DNA from: JAIPEI01 sp964443135
Lineage (GTDB): Bacteria; Desulfobacterota; DSM-4660; Desulfatiglandales; HGW-15
Direction of reading: 5' to 3'
Length of the DNA stretch: 64,000 nucleotides
Assembly: GCA_964443135.1 (NCBI GenBank)
Contig: CAYUBQ010000015.1
Location: 1-64,000, forward strand
The notes beneath the pieces were generated by a model. The model saw only the letters and a list, made by a program, of their open reading frames with translations. It was not told the DNA's origin and did not search any database. Positions 25,038 through 34,431 of this stretch are shown here, piece after piece. Positions within the stretch are counted from its first letter, which is position 1, and every line of letters starts with the position of its first letter. The position numbers and the translations under genes are program-made.

Positions 25038-25448
25038 ATGAAATCACTGGGGTACCACCTGATCCTCGAACTGGGAGGATGCCCTTCAGCCGCTCTGGAC
25101 GACCGCGAGACGGTCAGCCGCGTCATGACCGAAGCCGTGGAGGCCTCCGGCGCCACCCTGATCCAGCCGTTCTTTCACCAGTTTGCGCCCCAGGGCGTGA
25201 GCGGCGTCGTGATCATCTCCGAGTCTCACTTTTCCATCCACACCTGGCCGGAGTACGGCTATGCCGCCGTGGACATCTTCACCTGCGGGGACCAGATCGA
25301 CATGGACGTCGCGGTGGAGACGCTCCGCAGGGGGCTCGGTGCGGAAGCCGTCCAGAAGATGCTCCTCACGCGGGGCATGCTCGACCTCCCGGACGACATG
25401 ATCCGTCACAAGCCGGAACCGAACCTCTACTGTGTGCCGGAGACCTGA
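25038..25448 (+). CDS. speD: S-adenosylmethionine decarboxylase proenzyme
   Basis: This 136-residue protein is of the small class-1 bacterial/archaeal SpeD type. The self-processing site is ISESHFSIHTWPE, where S63 becomes the pyruvoyl group after cleavage between E62 and S63; H68 and C83 (FTCG) complete the active site. It makes decarboxylated SAM, the aminopropyl donor for spermidine. The ATG follows AGAGGAGGG. speE lies 80 bp downstream, so the two form one operon. Confidence 0.95.
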   Translation: MKSLGYHLILELGGCPSAALDDRETVSRVMTEAVEASGATLIQPFFHQFAPQGVSGVVIISESHFSIHTWPEYGYAAVDIFTCGDQIDMDVAVETLRRGLGAEAVQKMLLTRGMLDLPDDMIRHKPEPNLYCVPET

Positions 25449-25528
25449 TTCCCTCACCTCCGGCGTGCGGCCTAGGCGGGCCGTCCAATCACACCGCAAG
25501 AACAGTCCTTGAACACGGGGGAAGAACC

Positions 25529-26440
25529 GTGGACGAATCGGACAAGGTCGGGCAGATCCGAAACGGGGCCCTTTTTCTGGAGGAACCCGAGCTGGAAGGT
25601 CACTACGGGCTTGCCGTGCGTTTCGACCGCGTTCTCCTCGAGAAGCGAACCGCTTACCAGAAGCTGGTCGTGGCCGAGGCCGGTCCCCTGGGCCGAGTCC
25701 TGGTCCTGGACGGCAACATCCAGGCGACGGAGTTCGACGAGACCGGCTACCACGAGATGCTCGCCCACGTCCCGCTGATCACCCACCCCGATCCCCGGTG
25801 CGTCCTTGTGGTGGGAGGCGGCGACGGCGGGACGCTTCGCGAGGTGCTCCGCCATGCCTCCGTCTCCCGGGCGGACCTCTGCGAGATCGACGGCGAGGTG
25901 ATCGAGGCGAGCCGGCGTTTTCTCCCCCGGCTCAGCCGGGGCCTCGACGACCCCAGGGTCTCCGTCCACGTGGCCGACGCCACGCTCTTCGTTCGGGAGA
26001 ACCCGGGCGCCTGGGACGTGATCCTGGTGGACAGCTCCGATCCGGTCGGCCCGGCCGTGGGTATCTACGGGGAACCGTTCTACCGGGACCTCCGAAGGGC
26101 CCTGCGCCCCGGGGGCATCGCCGTGATCCAGGCCGAGTCCTGCTTCGTGTTCGAGGACCTGGTGCGGAGGATCACCGCCACCCTTGCGGACCTCTTCCCG
26201 GTTCTCGCCTACTACCAGACCCTGGTGCCCACCTACACCAGCGGGGTGATCGGCTTCGCCTTCTGCTCCCTGGGACCGGACCCGCTCGCCGCCGATCCCG
26301 ATCCGCAGCGCATCCGGGCCCTCGGCGACCTGGACTACTACACCCCCGCGCTCCACCGGGCGGCCTTCGCCCTCCCCCGCCGTTTCCTCCGCCTCCTCCC
26401 CCATGAGACCGCCCGGAGACAGGAGAACTTCAGCTGTTGA
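25529..26440 (+). CDS. speE: Spermidine synthase (polyamine aminopropyltransferase)
   Basis: This 303-residue aminopropyltransferase joins decarboxylated SAM to putrescine. It has an N-terminal beta domain (VLVLDGNIQATEFDETGYHE) and a Rossmann domain with VLVVGGGDGGTLREVLRH, EIDGEVIEASRRFLP, VADATLF and ILVDSSDPVGPA, all family hallmarks with the catalytic Asp in DSSDPVGP. The start is GTG at 25529 after GGGGGAAGAA; no ATG fits the family N-terminus. Confidence 0.94.
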   Translation: MDESDKVGQIRNGALFLEEPELEGHYGLAVRFDRVLLEKRTAYQKLVVAEAGPLGRVLVLDGNIQATEFDETGYHEMLAHVPLITHPDPRCVLVVGGGDGGTLREVLRHASVSRADLCEIDGEVIEASRRFLPRLSRGLDDPRVSVHVADATLFVRENPGAWDVILVDSSDPVGPAVGIYGEPFYRDLRRALRPGGIAVIQAESCFVFEDLVRRITATLADLFPVLAYYQTLVPTYTSGVIGFAFCSLGPDPLAADPDPQRIRALGDLDYYTPALHRAAFALPRRFLRLLPHETARRQENFSC

Positions 26441-26482
26441 GGTGTTTTCGGACCACGAACCACGAGCCACGAATCACGTCCC

Positions 26483-27505
26483 TCATCCCTCCAGCTCATC
26501 CTTCAGACGCCGGCCCATCAGGTCCCGGACCGCGTCCCGGGGGTCCTTGTCTTCGTAGAGGATGCTGTACACCTGGTCCGTGATGGGAAGCTCCACCCCG
26601 GCCCGTTTTCCCAGCTGGTGCGCCGAGAGGGCCGTCTTCACCCCTTCGGCCACCATCTCCATGGAGGAGGTGATCTCCTGGAGGCGCATCCCGCGGCCGA
26701 TCTTCAGGCCCACGGTCCGGTTCCGGCTCAGATCCCCGGTGCAGGTGAGCACGAGGTCGCCCATGCCGGCGAGCCCCGCCAGGGTGTGCGGGTTGGCGCC
26801 CCGGGCCACGGCCAGCCGCGTGATCTCCGCGAGACCCCGGGTGATGAGGGCGGCCCGGGCATTGTCCCCGAAACCCAGTCCGTCCGAGACCCCGGCCCCG
26901 ATGGCGATTACGTTCTTGAGCGCGCCTCCCAGCTGGGTCCCCACCAGGTCCCGGCTGGCGTAGACGCGGAAGGCCTCCGTGGAAAAGGCGTCCTGGAGAT
27001 CCTTTCCGAGGCCCGGTTCGGGACAGGCCACGGTCACGGCCGTGGGAAGCCTGCGGCACACCTCACGCGCGAAGCTCGGCCCGGCCAGGCAGGCGAACCG
27101 GTGCGGGTCGCGGTCCGGGAGCTCCTCCCGGACCACGTCGGAAACCGTCATCAGGGTGTCGTTCTCGATCCCCTTGGTGCCGGTCACGAGCTCGGTGCCG
27201 GAACCCAGGTGCGGCCGGATGCCCTGGACCACCCCGCGGATCACGTGGGAAGGAACCACCAGGACCGCCAGGTCCCGTCCCTCCAGCGCCTCCTCGTAGG
27301 TCCGGACCGGGCGCAGCGACGGGTGCAACCGGGTCCCGGGCAGGAAGGTCCGGTTCTCCCCCTCCTCCCGGATCTGTTCGTGGACGGCCTCCTCCCGGAC
27401 CCAGAGCGCCACGTCGTGGCCTTTCTCCGCGAGAAGGTCCGCCAGGGTCGTCCCCCAGCTCCCGGCGCCGATCACCGCGATTCTCCACGTTCGAGCTGGT
27501 GTCAA
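26483..27505 (-). CDS. gpsA: Glycerol-3-phosphate dehydrogenase (NAD(P)+)
   Basis: This 340-residue enzyme reduces dihydroxyacetone phosphate to sn-glycerol 3-phosphate for phospholipid synthesis. It has the dinucleotide motif VIGAGSWGTTLADLLA, the GTKGIE block, the AGPSFAREV block, the catalytic lysine region GALKNVIAIGAG and GLAGMGDLVLTCTG. The start is a TTG at 27505, preceded at six bases by GGGGAG. No ATG or GTG lies before the nucleotide-binding loop. It converges with speE and is followed in the genome by gyrA upstream. Confidence 0.94.
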   Translation of the reverse strand: MTPARTWRIAVIGAGSWGTTLADLLAEKGHDVALWVREEAVHEQIREEGENRTFLPGTRLHPSLRPVRTYEEALEGRDLAVLVVPSHVIRGVVQGIRPHLGSGTELVTGTKGIENDTLMTVSDVVREELPDRDPHRFACLAGPSFAREVCRRLPTAVTVACPEPGLGKDLQDAFSTEAFRVYASRDLVGTQLGGALKNVIAIGAGVSDGLGFGDNARAALITRGLAEITRLAVARGANPHTLAGLAGMGDLVLTCTGDLSRNRTVGLKIGRGMRLQEITSSMEMVAEGVKTALSAHQLGKRAGVELPITDQVYSILYEDKDPRDAVRDLMGRRLKDELEG

Positions 27506-27557
27506 ACCGCTCTCCCCAAGCCTCCCTTTCGGTCCTCGACGGGCGCCCCGAGGTCGA

Positions 27558-29981
27558 TCACTCGTCTTCCATCACCTTGGCCACGGCCACCACCTGCTCC
27601 CCCTCGGCCAGGTCGATCAGCTTGACTCCCTGGGTGTTCCGGCCCCTCACGGAGATGTCCCCCACCCGCAGGCGGATGATCTTCCCCTGGCCGGTGATGA
27701 TCATGAGCTGGTCCTGGTCGGTGACCTGGTAGGAGTAGACCACCGGTCCGTTCCGTTCCGTGGTCTTGATGGTCAGGATCCCTTTTCCGCCCCGGCTCTG
27801 GATGCGGTACTCCTCCGTGCGGGTGCGCTTTCCGAACCCGTTCTCCGTGACCGTCAGGATGGTGGCCCCCTCGCGGATCACCTCCATGCTCACGACCTCG
27901 TCGTCGCCTTCCAGCCGGATGCCGATGTTTCCGGTGGCGACCCTCCCCATGCTCCTGAGGTCGTTCTCGTGGAATCGGATCGACTTGCCGCCGCAGGTGG
28001 TCATGAAGATGTCCTCGTCTCCGCTGGAGACGCGCACGCTGATGAGCTCGTCCCCCGGGTTGATCTTGATCCCGGCGATGCCCCGCGCCATGGGCCGGCT
28101 GTAGGCCTGGAGCTCGGTCTTCTTCACGAGACCCTTTCGGGTGGCCATGACCACGTACTTGGCCTCTTCGAAGTCGCGCACGGCCAGGGTGGTGGCGACC
28201 CGCTCCCCCCGCTGGAGCTCCAGGAGGTTCACGATGGCTTTGCCCCGGGAGGTCCGCCCGGCCTCGGGGATCTCGTGGACCTTCTTCCAGTACACCCTCC
28301 CCTTGTTTGTGAAGAAGAGGAGATAGTCGTGGCTGGACGCCACGAACAGGAGCTCGACGAAGTCCTCCGCCTTGGGCCTTGCCCCGGTCGAGCCCTTCCC
28401 CCCGCGGCGCTGCGCCCGGTACAGGCTGATCGGGTTTCGCTTGATGTATCCATGGTGGCTGACCGTGACCACCATGTCCTCCTCGGCGATCAGATCCTCC
28501 AGGGCGATGTCTCCGGTGTCCGCCAGGATCTCGGTGCGCCGCTCGTCTCCGTAGCGCTCCCGGATCTCCCGGGTCTCCTGCCTGATGACGTCCAGCACCA
28601 TGGCCTTGCTGCCGAGGATGGCCCGGTACCGTTCGATGTCCTGGATGAGCTGCCGGTACTCGGAGTCGATCTTCTCGCGCTCCAGGCCTGTCAGCCGCTG
28701 GAGCCGCATGTCCAGGATGGCCTGCGCCTGAACGTCCGAGAACTCGTACTCGTCCATGAGTCGGCTCTTGGCCTCCCTGGGATCGGAGGAGGCGCGAATC
28801 AGCTCGATGACGTCGTCCAGGAAATCGAGGGCCTTTTTCAGGCCTTCCAGGATGTGGGCCCGTTCCTCGGCCTTTCGAAGGTCGAACAGGGTCCGGCGGA
28901 TGATGATCTCGCGGCGGTGGGAGATGAACTGCTCGAGGATCTCCTTGAGGTTCAGGATCTCCGGCTTTCCGTTGACGATGGCCAGCAGGATCATCCCGAA
29001 GGAGGTCTCCATCTGGGTGTACTTGTAGAGCCGGTTCAGAATGACCAGGGCCCTGGCGTCCTTTTTGATCTCGACCACGATCCGCATGCCGTCCCGGTCC
29101 GACTCGTCGCGGATGTCGCTGATGCCCTCCACCTTCTTCTCCTTGACGAGGTCGGCGATCTTCTCGAGCAGCTTGTTCTTGTTGACCAGATAGGGGATCT
29201 CGGAGACAATGATCCGCTCGCGGGTCTTGCCCACCATCTCCACGAAGGCCCTGGCCCGCACCCGCACGATGCCCCGCCCGCTGCGGTAGGCCTCGAGGGC
29301 CCCGCCCCGGCCGAGGATGAAGCCCGCCGTGGGGAAGTCCGGCGCCGGCATCAGCCGCGCCAGCTCGTCGATCTCCACATTCGGGTTGTCGATGAGCCTT
29401 TCGATCGCCGCACAGACCTCCCCGAGGTTGTGGGGAGGAATGTTCGTGGCCATGCCCACGGCGATGCCCGAGGAGCCGTTCACGAGGAGGTTGGGGATCG
29501 TGGTGGGCAGGACCACCGGCTCCATGAGGGAGCCGTCGTAGTTCTGCTGGAAGTCCACGGTCTCCTTCTCGATGTCCGAGAGGAAGTCCTGGGCCAGGCG
29601 TGTCATGCGAACTTCCGTGTACCGCATGGCCGCCGCCGGGTCCCCGTCGATGGAGCCGAAGTTCCCCTGCCCGTCCACGAGCGGGTAGCGCATGGAGAAG
29701 TCCTGGGCCAGGCGCACGATCGTGTCGTACACCGCCGCATCCCCGTGGGGGTGGTACTTGCCGATCACGTCCCCCACCACGCGGGCGGACTTCTTGTAGG
29801 GACGGTCGTGGTAGTTCTTGAGATCGTTCATGCCGAACAAAACGCGGCGGTGCACCGGCTTCAAGCCGTCCCGGATATCCGGCAGCGCCCGGCCCACGAT
29901 GACGCTCATGGAGTACTCGAGATAGGACCGCTTCATCTCCTCTTCGATGTTGACGGTCTTGCCCAGCAGATCCTCATCCAT
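27558..29981 (-). CDS. gyrA: DNA gyrase subunit A
   Basis: This 807-residue subunit cleaves and rejoins DNA. The winged-helix region begins SYLEYSMSVIVGRALPDIRD, the catalytic tyrosine is in AAMRYTEVRMTRLA, and the six C-terminal beta-pinwheel repeats start at the GyrA box RAQRRGGKG. The quinolone-determining region (KYHPHGDAAVYDTIVRLAQ) has Asp and Ala at the second and third variable positions. The ATG at 29981 follows GGGAGAGCAGGA. It is separated from gyrB by a 548-base repeat-bearing gap. Confidence 0.97.
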   Translation of the reverse strand: MDEDLLGKTVNIEEEMKRSYLEYSMSVIVGRALPDIRDGLKPVHRRVLFGMNDLKNYHDRPYKKSARVVGDVIGKYHPHGDAAVYDTIVRLAQDFSMRYPLVDGQGNFGSIDGDPAAAMRYTEVRMTRLAQDFLSDIEKETVDFQQNYDGSLMEPVVLPTTIPNLLVNGSSGIAVGMATNIPPHNLGEVCAAIERLIDNPNVEIDELARLMPAPDFPTAGFILGRGGALEAYRSGRGIVRVRARAFVEMVGKTRERIIVSEIPYLVNKNKLLEKIADLVKEKKVEGISDIRDESDRDGMRIVVEIKKDARALVILNRLYKYTQMETSFGMILLAIVNGKPEILNLKEILEQFISHRREIIIRRTLFDLRKAEERAHILEGLKKALDFLDDVIELIRASSDPREAKSRLMDEYEFSDVQAQAILDMRLQRLTGLEREKIDSEYRQLIQDIERYRAILGSKAMVLDVIRQETREIRERYGDERRTEILADTGDIALEDLIAEEDMVVTVSHHGYIKRNPISLYRAQRRGGKGSTGARPKAEDFVELLFVASSHDYLLFFTNKGRVYWKKVHEIPEAGRTSRGKAIVNLLELQRGERVATTLAVRDFEEAKYVVMATRKGLVKKTELQAYSRPMARGIAGIKINPGDELISVRVSSGDEDIFMTTCGGKSIRFHENDLRSMGRVATGNIGIRLEGDDEVVSMEVIREGATILTVTENGFGKRTRTEEYRIQSRGGKGILTIKTTERNGPVVYSYQVTDQDQLMIITGQGKIIRLRVGDISVRGRNTQGVKLIDLAEGEQVVAVAKVMEDE

Positions 29982-30529
29982 TCCTGCTCTCCCAAACACG
30001 GGCGAAAGGGGGTCTCCCCCTCGCCCGCCGTTGTCCGCCTGTGAAGGACCTTACCGATTCCCTCAAAGGGCGGTGCCCCGTGTTGGGCCTCGGGTCGACC
30101 TCGCCTGTGAAATCCGGGTTTTTCGTCGGGCGGGGTTTTACACCCCGCCCTGATTGTCGAAAAGCCTGCGGCGGCCTGTAAAAGGCCGCCCTGCCCTCTG
30201 CCCGCGAGAGGCGTTTTTCACGGTCACCTTGTCCGGATGAACCCGAGCGTTCTCTTTCAAGGACTCATACGTTCGGATTCGCCTTTCAGAAACGAGTCAT
30301 TTTTCTTCAAGGTCAAGGAGATCAAGGGGGTGGGAAGGAGGCGTACTGGAAGTACGTCGACGCCCCAACCCCGCAGATCGACGCAGAGATTGACGGATTC
30401 GCAAAAACCCGCTCATCCGCCGCTGGGAACACTATAGCACGTTGATACTCCTTGAGCAGATCTCGAGGTTCAGGGCTTTCTACGACTCCATCAGAAATTG
30501 GAGAAAAAGGGCCGTTTCTGGAGGGCGAA
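29982..30529. other. Repeat-rich gap between gyrB and gyrA
   Basis: This 548-base region holds no supported gene. It contains the dispersed repeat at 30390-30493 and several short GC hairpins, for example GGCGGGGTTTTACACCCCGCC at about 30132-30152 and a GGCGGCCT/AGGCCGCC pair at about 30171-30193. A stretch near 30310-30360 (AAGGTCAAGGAGATCAAGG, then GGAGGCGTACTGGAAGTACG) also looks like a second kind of intergenic repeat. It may carry gyrA's promoter on the minus strand, but none was confidently read. Confidence 0.5.
30390..30493. repeat. Dispersed repeat, locus C
   Basis: A single unit of the same family as at 2146, 15612 and 53557. It starts TTGACGGATTCGCAAAAACC, continues CGCTCATCCGCCGCTGGG, then GCAGATCTCGAGG and ends CTACGACTCCATCAG. 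It lies about 35 bp downstream of the gyrB stop codon. Confidence 0.8.
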
Positions 30530-32929
30530 CTAAATGTCGAGTTCGGTCACCTCCAGCGCATTGCTCTGAATGAACTCCCGCCTCGGCTCCACCTTGTCGC
30601 CCATCAGGACGTTGAAGATGTCGTCCGCCTCCACCGCATCCTTGATCTCCACCCGCAGCAGGGTCCGTTTCTCCGGATCCATGGTGGTGGTCCAGAGCTG
30701 GCCCGGGTTCATCTCTCCCAGACCCTTGTACCGCTGAATGCCCAGCCCCTTCTTGGCCCGATCCATGAGCCGGTTGAGGAGCTCCTGAGGGTCCTCGATC
30801 CGCTTTTTCGCTTCCCCTTCCATGGTGTAGCTCCCCTCCTCGAGAAGACGGTACTCCTCGGAGATGCTCATGAGCTGCCGGATCTCCGGAGAGGACAGGA
30901 ACTCCCAGTCCACCATGGAGGTCTGCCCGCCGTTCGCGGTCTCGGTCACGGAGAACTCGTAAAACCCCTCCTCCTCGTCCAGGGCCACGTCCCGGACCTG
31001 AAACCCGTTCGCCTCCAGCTTCTCGAAGAAGCCGTCCATGAACTCCCTGCTTCGAAACCGGTCCTTGTCCTTCACGTCCTCCATGACCAGAAACTCGATG
31101 AACCGCGGGCTGTGTCCCCTTCTCGAGAGCTTGTTGAGGCTTTCGTAAAAAGAGATGAGACCGCTCAGGATGCGTACCAGCTTCTTGCCCACCAGCACCT
31201 CGCCGTTCTCCAGGATCACCTTCTCCTTCTCGGCGATCCGATCCAGCAGGAACTGGTTGAGACCTTCCTCGGTCTTGAGATAGAACTCGTTCTTTCCCCA
31301 CACCAGCCGGTAGAGGGGCGGCTGGGCCACGTACAGGTGGCCCTGCTCGATGAGCTCGGGCATCTGACGGAAAAAAAAGGTCAACAGGAGCGTTCGGATG
31401 TGGCTCCCGTCCACGTCCGCGTCGGTCATGATCACCACCGTGTGGTATCGCAGGGCGTTGATGTCGTAGTCCTTCTCCCCGATCCCCGTTCCCAGGGCGG
31501 CGATCATGGTCCGGATCTCCTCGCTGGAGATCATCTTGTCGAACCGTGCCTTCTCCACGTTCAGGATCTTGCCTTTGAGGGGAAGCACGGCCTGGTTCCT
31601 GCGGTCGCGTCCCTGCTTGGCCGAGCCCCCGGCCGAGTCGCCCTCCACGATGAAGATCTCGCTCCGGGTCGGGTCCCGCTCCTGGCAGTCCGCCAGCTTT
31701 CCGGGCAGGGAGTGATCGGAAAGGATCCCTTTCCTTCGCGCCAGGTCCCGCGCCTTCCGGGCGGCCTCCCTCGCCCGCGCGGCCTCGACCACCTTGGAGA
31801 GGATCGCCTTGATCACCTTGGGGTTTTCCTCGAAGTAACCGCTCAACCCCTCGTTGACCAGGTTTTCCACGAGGCCCTTGACCTCGCTGTTTCCCAGCTT
31901 GGTCTTGGTCTGCCCTTCGAACTGCGGCTCCGGCAGCTTCACGCTGACGATGGCCGTCAACCCCTCGCGGACGTCGTCCCCGCTGAGCTTCTCCTTGAAG
32001 TTCTTGGCCATGGCCGAGTTCTGGAGGTAGAGGTTCACGCTCCGGGTCAGCGCCGCCTTGAACCCGCTCAGGTGGCTTCCTCCCTCCCGGGTGTTGATGT
32101 TGTTGGCGAAGGTGTAGGTGTTTTCCTTGTAGGTGTTGTTGTACTGCAGCGCCACCTCCATGAGCACGCCGCTCTTCTCACCGGAGATGTGGATGGGCTT
32201 CGGGTGGACCACCTCCTTGTTCTTGTTCAGGTAGTCGACAAAGGTCTTGATCCCGCCCTCGTACAGGAACTCCTGCTTCTGTCCGCTCCGCTCGTCGGAC
32301 ACCTTGATCCGGAGGCCGTTGGTGAGAAACGCGAGTTCCCGCATCCGCTTCGCAAGAAGCTCGTAGTCGAACTCGATCTTCGGAAAGATCTCCGGGTCGG
32401 GCCGGAAGGTCATCATGGTTCCGCGTTTTCCCGTCTCACCGCGCACCTCGAGGGGCGAGGCCGTTTGCCCCCGGACGTATCGCTGGTGATGGATCCTGCC
32501 GTCCCGGTAGACCTCCACCTCGAGGTACTCGGACAGAGCGTTCACCACGGAGACCCCCACACCGTGAAGCCCTCCGGAGACGCGGTAGGTCTTGTTGTCG
32601 AACTTTCCCCCGGCGTGGAGCTTGGTCATGACGACCTCGAGCGCCGGGATCCCCTCGGCCTCGTGCATGTCCACGGGGATGCCGCGCCCGTTGTCCGAAA
32701 CGATCACGCTGTTGTCCGTCTGAACCCGCACCTCGACGCTGTCGCAGTACCCGGCCAGTGCCTCGTCGATGCTGTTGTCCACCACCTCGTAGACCAGGTG
32801 GTGAAGACCTTCGGATGCGGTGTTCCCGATGTACATGGCCGGGCGCTTCCGAACGGCCAACAGCCCTTCGAGCACCTTGATATCCGAGGCCGCGTAGCTG
32901 ATCTCCTTCTCGCTCATCTCTTTCATCAT
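30530..32929 (-). CDS. gyrB: DNA gyrase subunit B
   Basis: This 799-residue ATPase subunit has GHKL motifs (VYEVVDNSIDEALAG, DNGRGIPVDMHEAEGIPALE, VSGGLHGVGVSVVNALSE) and a Toprim domain (EGDSAGGSAKQGRDR and the metal site DADVDGSHIRTLLL). Length and order are normal. Two ATGs start the frame and a third is four codons on; the ribosome site is weak, so the exact start may shift by a few codons. It lies 90 bp after dnaN on the same strand. Confidence 0.97.
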   Translation of the reverse strand: MMKEMSEKEISYAASDIKVLEGLLAVRKRPAMYIGNTASEGLHHLVYEVVDNSIDEALAGYCDSVEVRVQTDNSVIVSDNGRGIPVDMHEAEGIPALEVVMTKLHAGGKFDNKTYRVSGGLHGVGVSVVNALSEYLEVEVYRDGRIHHQRYVRGQTASPLEVRGETGKRGTMMTFRPDPEIFPKIEFDYELLAKRMRELAFLTNGLRIKVSDERSGQKQEFLYEGGIKTFVDYLNKNKEVVHPKPIHISGEKSGVLMEVALQYNNTYKENTYTFANNINTREGGSHLSGFKAALTRSVNLYLQNSAMAKNFKEKLSGDDVREGLTAIVSVKLPEPQFEGQTKTKLGNSEVKGLVENLVNEGLSGYFEENPKVIKAILSKVVEAARAREAARKARDLARRKGILSDHSLPGKLADCQERDPTRSEIFIVEGDSAGGSAKQGRDRRNQAVLPLKGKILNVEKARFDKMISSEEIRTMIAALGTGIGEKDYDINALRYHTVVIMTDADVDGSHIRTLLLTFFFRQMPELIEQGHLYVAQPPLYRLVWGKNEFYLKTEEGLNQFLLDRIAEKEKVILENGEVLVGKKLVRILSGLISFYESLNKLSRRGHSPRFIEFLVMEDVKDKDRFRSREFMDGFFEKLEANGFQVRDVALDEEEGFYEFSVTETANGGQTSMVDWEFLSSPEIRQLMSISEEYRLLEEGSYTMEGEAKKRIEDPQELLNRLMDRAKKGLGIQRYKGLGEMNPGQLWTTTMDPEKRTLLRVEIKDAVEADDIFNVLMGDKVEPRREFIQSNALEVTELDI

Positions 32930-33019
32930 GATATTCGTTTACAAGGGCGCGGTTCCAGAGATCCCCGGGGGCGAAACCTTCGAGGTTTCTCGAACCTTTC
33001 CTCTTGAACCTTTCCTCTT

Positions 33020-34135
33020 CTATAGCCTCATGGGCATGATCAGGCCCAGAAAACCCACATCCCCTTCGCCTGTCACGAGACACGGGCTCGAGCCGTCCAT
33101 GAACCCCAACGTGACCTCGTCGCTTTCCATGGCCTGAAGAATGTCGATGAAATACCGCGCATTGAATCCCATTTCCAGATTTTCCCCCTTGTAGTCGACC
33201 GCCAGGCTCTCCTGGACGTCTCCGATGTCGGGATTGATGGAAACGAGCTCCATGATGTCCTCCCCCAGCTTGATCTTGACGCCGCGGTAGCTTTCGTCGC
33301 TCAGGATGGTCATCTTTTTCATGCCGTCCAGAAGATCGTCCAGCGCGATGCGGATGGTGTGCTGCGCCTTCTTGGGAATGACGGCGTTGTAGTCGGGAAA
33401 CTTGCTCTCGAGAAGACGCACGACGATCAGGGCGTCCCCCCTTCTGGCCACGCAGTTGTTCTGCCGGAAGCCGATTTGAACCCCTTCGTCCTCGGTGGCG
33501 AGCTTGGCGATCTCGTTCATCCCCTTCTTGGGAATCATCACGCCGCCCTCCAGAGCGAGGTCCTCGATCCCGGCCACCTCCTTGTCGATCATGGACAGGC
33601 GGTGACCGTCGGTTGCCACGAGCCGCAGGAACGACTTTCCGTCTCTTGCCACCTTCTCCGTGTAGACGCCGGAGAGCTTGAAGCCGGCGTCTTCCATGGT
33701 CACGGCGTAGATGGTCTTCGAGATCATCTCCCGGAGCACGGAACCGTCGATGTCCGCAAAGGTCACGTCCTCCGGTTCCACGAACATCGGGTACTCGTCC
33801 GGAGACAGGCAGGCCATGTTGAACTTGGCCCGGTCGTCCGAGATGAATACCCAATGGTTTTCCTTTTCCTTGATGTAGATCGTCGGGCCCTTGCTCTCCT
33901 TCACGATCTCGTAGAGCTTCCGTCCCGAGATGGCCAGGCTTCCCGGATTCAGCACCTCCGCGGGAAGCTTCTGCTGAAAGCTGATCTCCAGGTCCGTCGC
34001 GGAGAGCACGATGCCGGAGCCCTCGGCGGAAAGAAGGACGGCAGAGAGAATGGGCATGTTGCTTCTCTTCTCGATGATGCTCTGGACACGCGACACCGCC
34101 TTGTAGAGATCTTCTCTGTCGATTCTGAGTTCCAT
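33020..34135 (-). CDS. dnaN: DNA polymerase III beta subunit (sliding clamp)
   Basis: This 371-residue clamp is the standard size, with three repeated domains. Landmarks include the N-terminal MELRIDREDLYKAVSRVQSI, RLVATDGHRLSMI in the middle and the C-terminal MPMRL end typical of DnaN. The gene follows dnaA on the same strand after a 296-base gap, and it precedes gyrB, which is the usual order next to a chromosome origin. Confidence 0.96.
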   Translation of the reverse strand: MELRIDREDLYKAVSRVQSIIEKRSNMPILSAVLLSAEGSGIVLSATDLEISFQQKLPAEVLNPGSLAISGRKLYEIVKESKGPTIYIKEKENHWVFISDDRAKFNMACLSPDEYPMFVEPEDVTFADIDGSVLREMISKTIYAVTMEDAGFKLSGVYTEKVARDGKSFLRLVATDGHRLSMIDKEVAGIEDLALEGGVMIPKKGMNEIAKLATEDEGVQIGFRQNNCVARRGDALIVVRLLESKFPDYNAVIPKKAQHTIRIALDDLLDGMKKMTILSDESYRGVKIKLGEDIMELVSINPDIGDVQESLAVDYKGENLEMGFNARYFIDILQAMESDEVTLGFMDGSSPCLVTGEGDVGFLGLIMPMRL

Positions 34136-34431
34136 GGAGCTTCCCTCCGATCACCGGTTTGTCATTGGATCCATAAATTCATCACCATACATAAGGGGCG
34201 TGTGAACTGTCGAAAACCCCTCCAACCCGCGCGCAAGGCGGCAAAAACAGTCGAACCGGGGTTGGACAGGAAGTTCCGATATTCAAGTCGCCCGTCGTCC
34301 GGAACCGCTCTTTCGAGAAGCTGCTGCCGGGAGAGGTGCAAACCCTTTTGAAAAAGGGCGGGGTTTTCGCGACGACCCGGTGGAGAATCGGCAGGCGGCT
34401 CACCAGGGCTGCGAACCCGGCGATCACGGCT
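34136..34431. other. dnaA-dnaN intergenic region
   Basis: The 296-base gap has an AT-rich patch at 34170-34196 (CATAAATTCATCACCATACATAAG), which could hold the minus-strand dnaN promoter, and a short hairpin near 34343. No 9-mer DnaA boxes of the TTWTNCACA form were found, so an origin here is not supported. Confidence 0.5.
34343..34358 (-). terminator. Short hairpin downstream of dnaA
   Basis: On the minus strand, CCCTTTTTCAAAAGGG followed by TTTG can fold into a seven-pair stem with a two-base loop. It lies about 75 bp after the dnaA stop. The U-run is short, so partial termination at best is inferred. Confidence 0.35.
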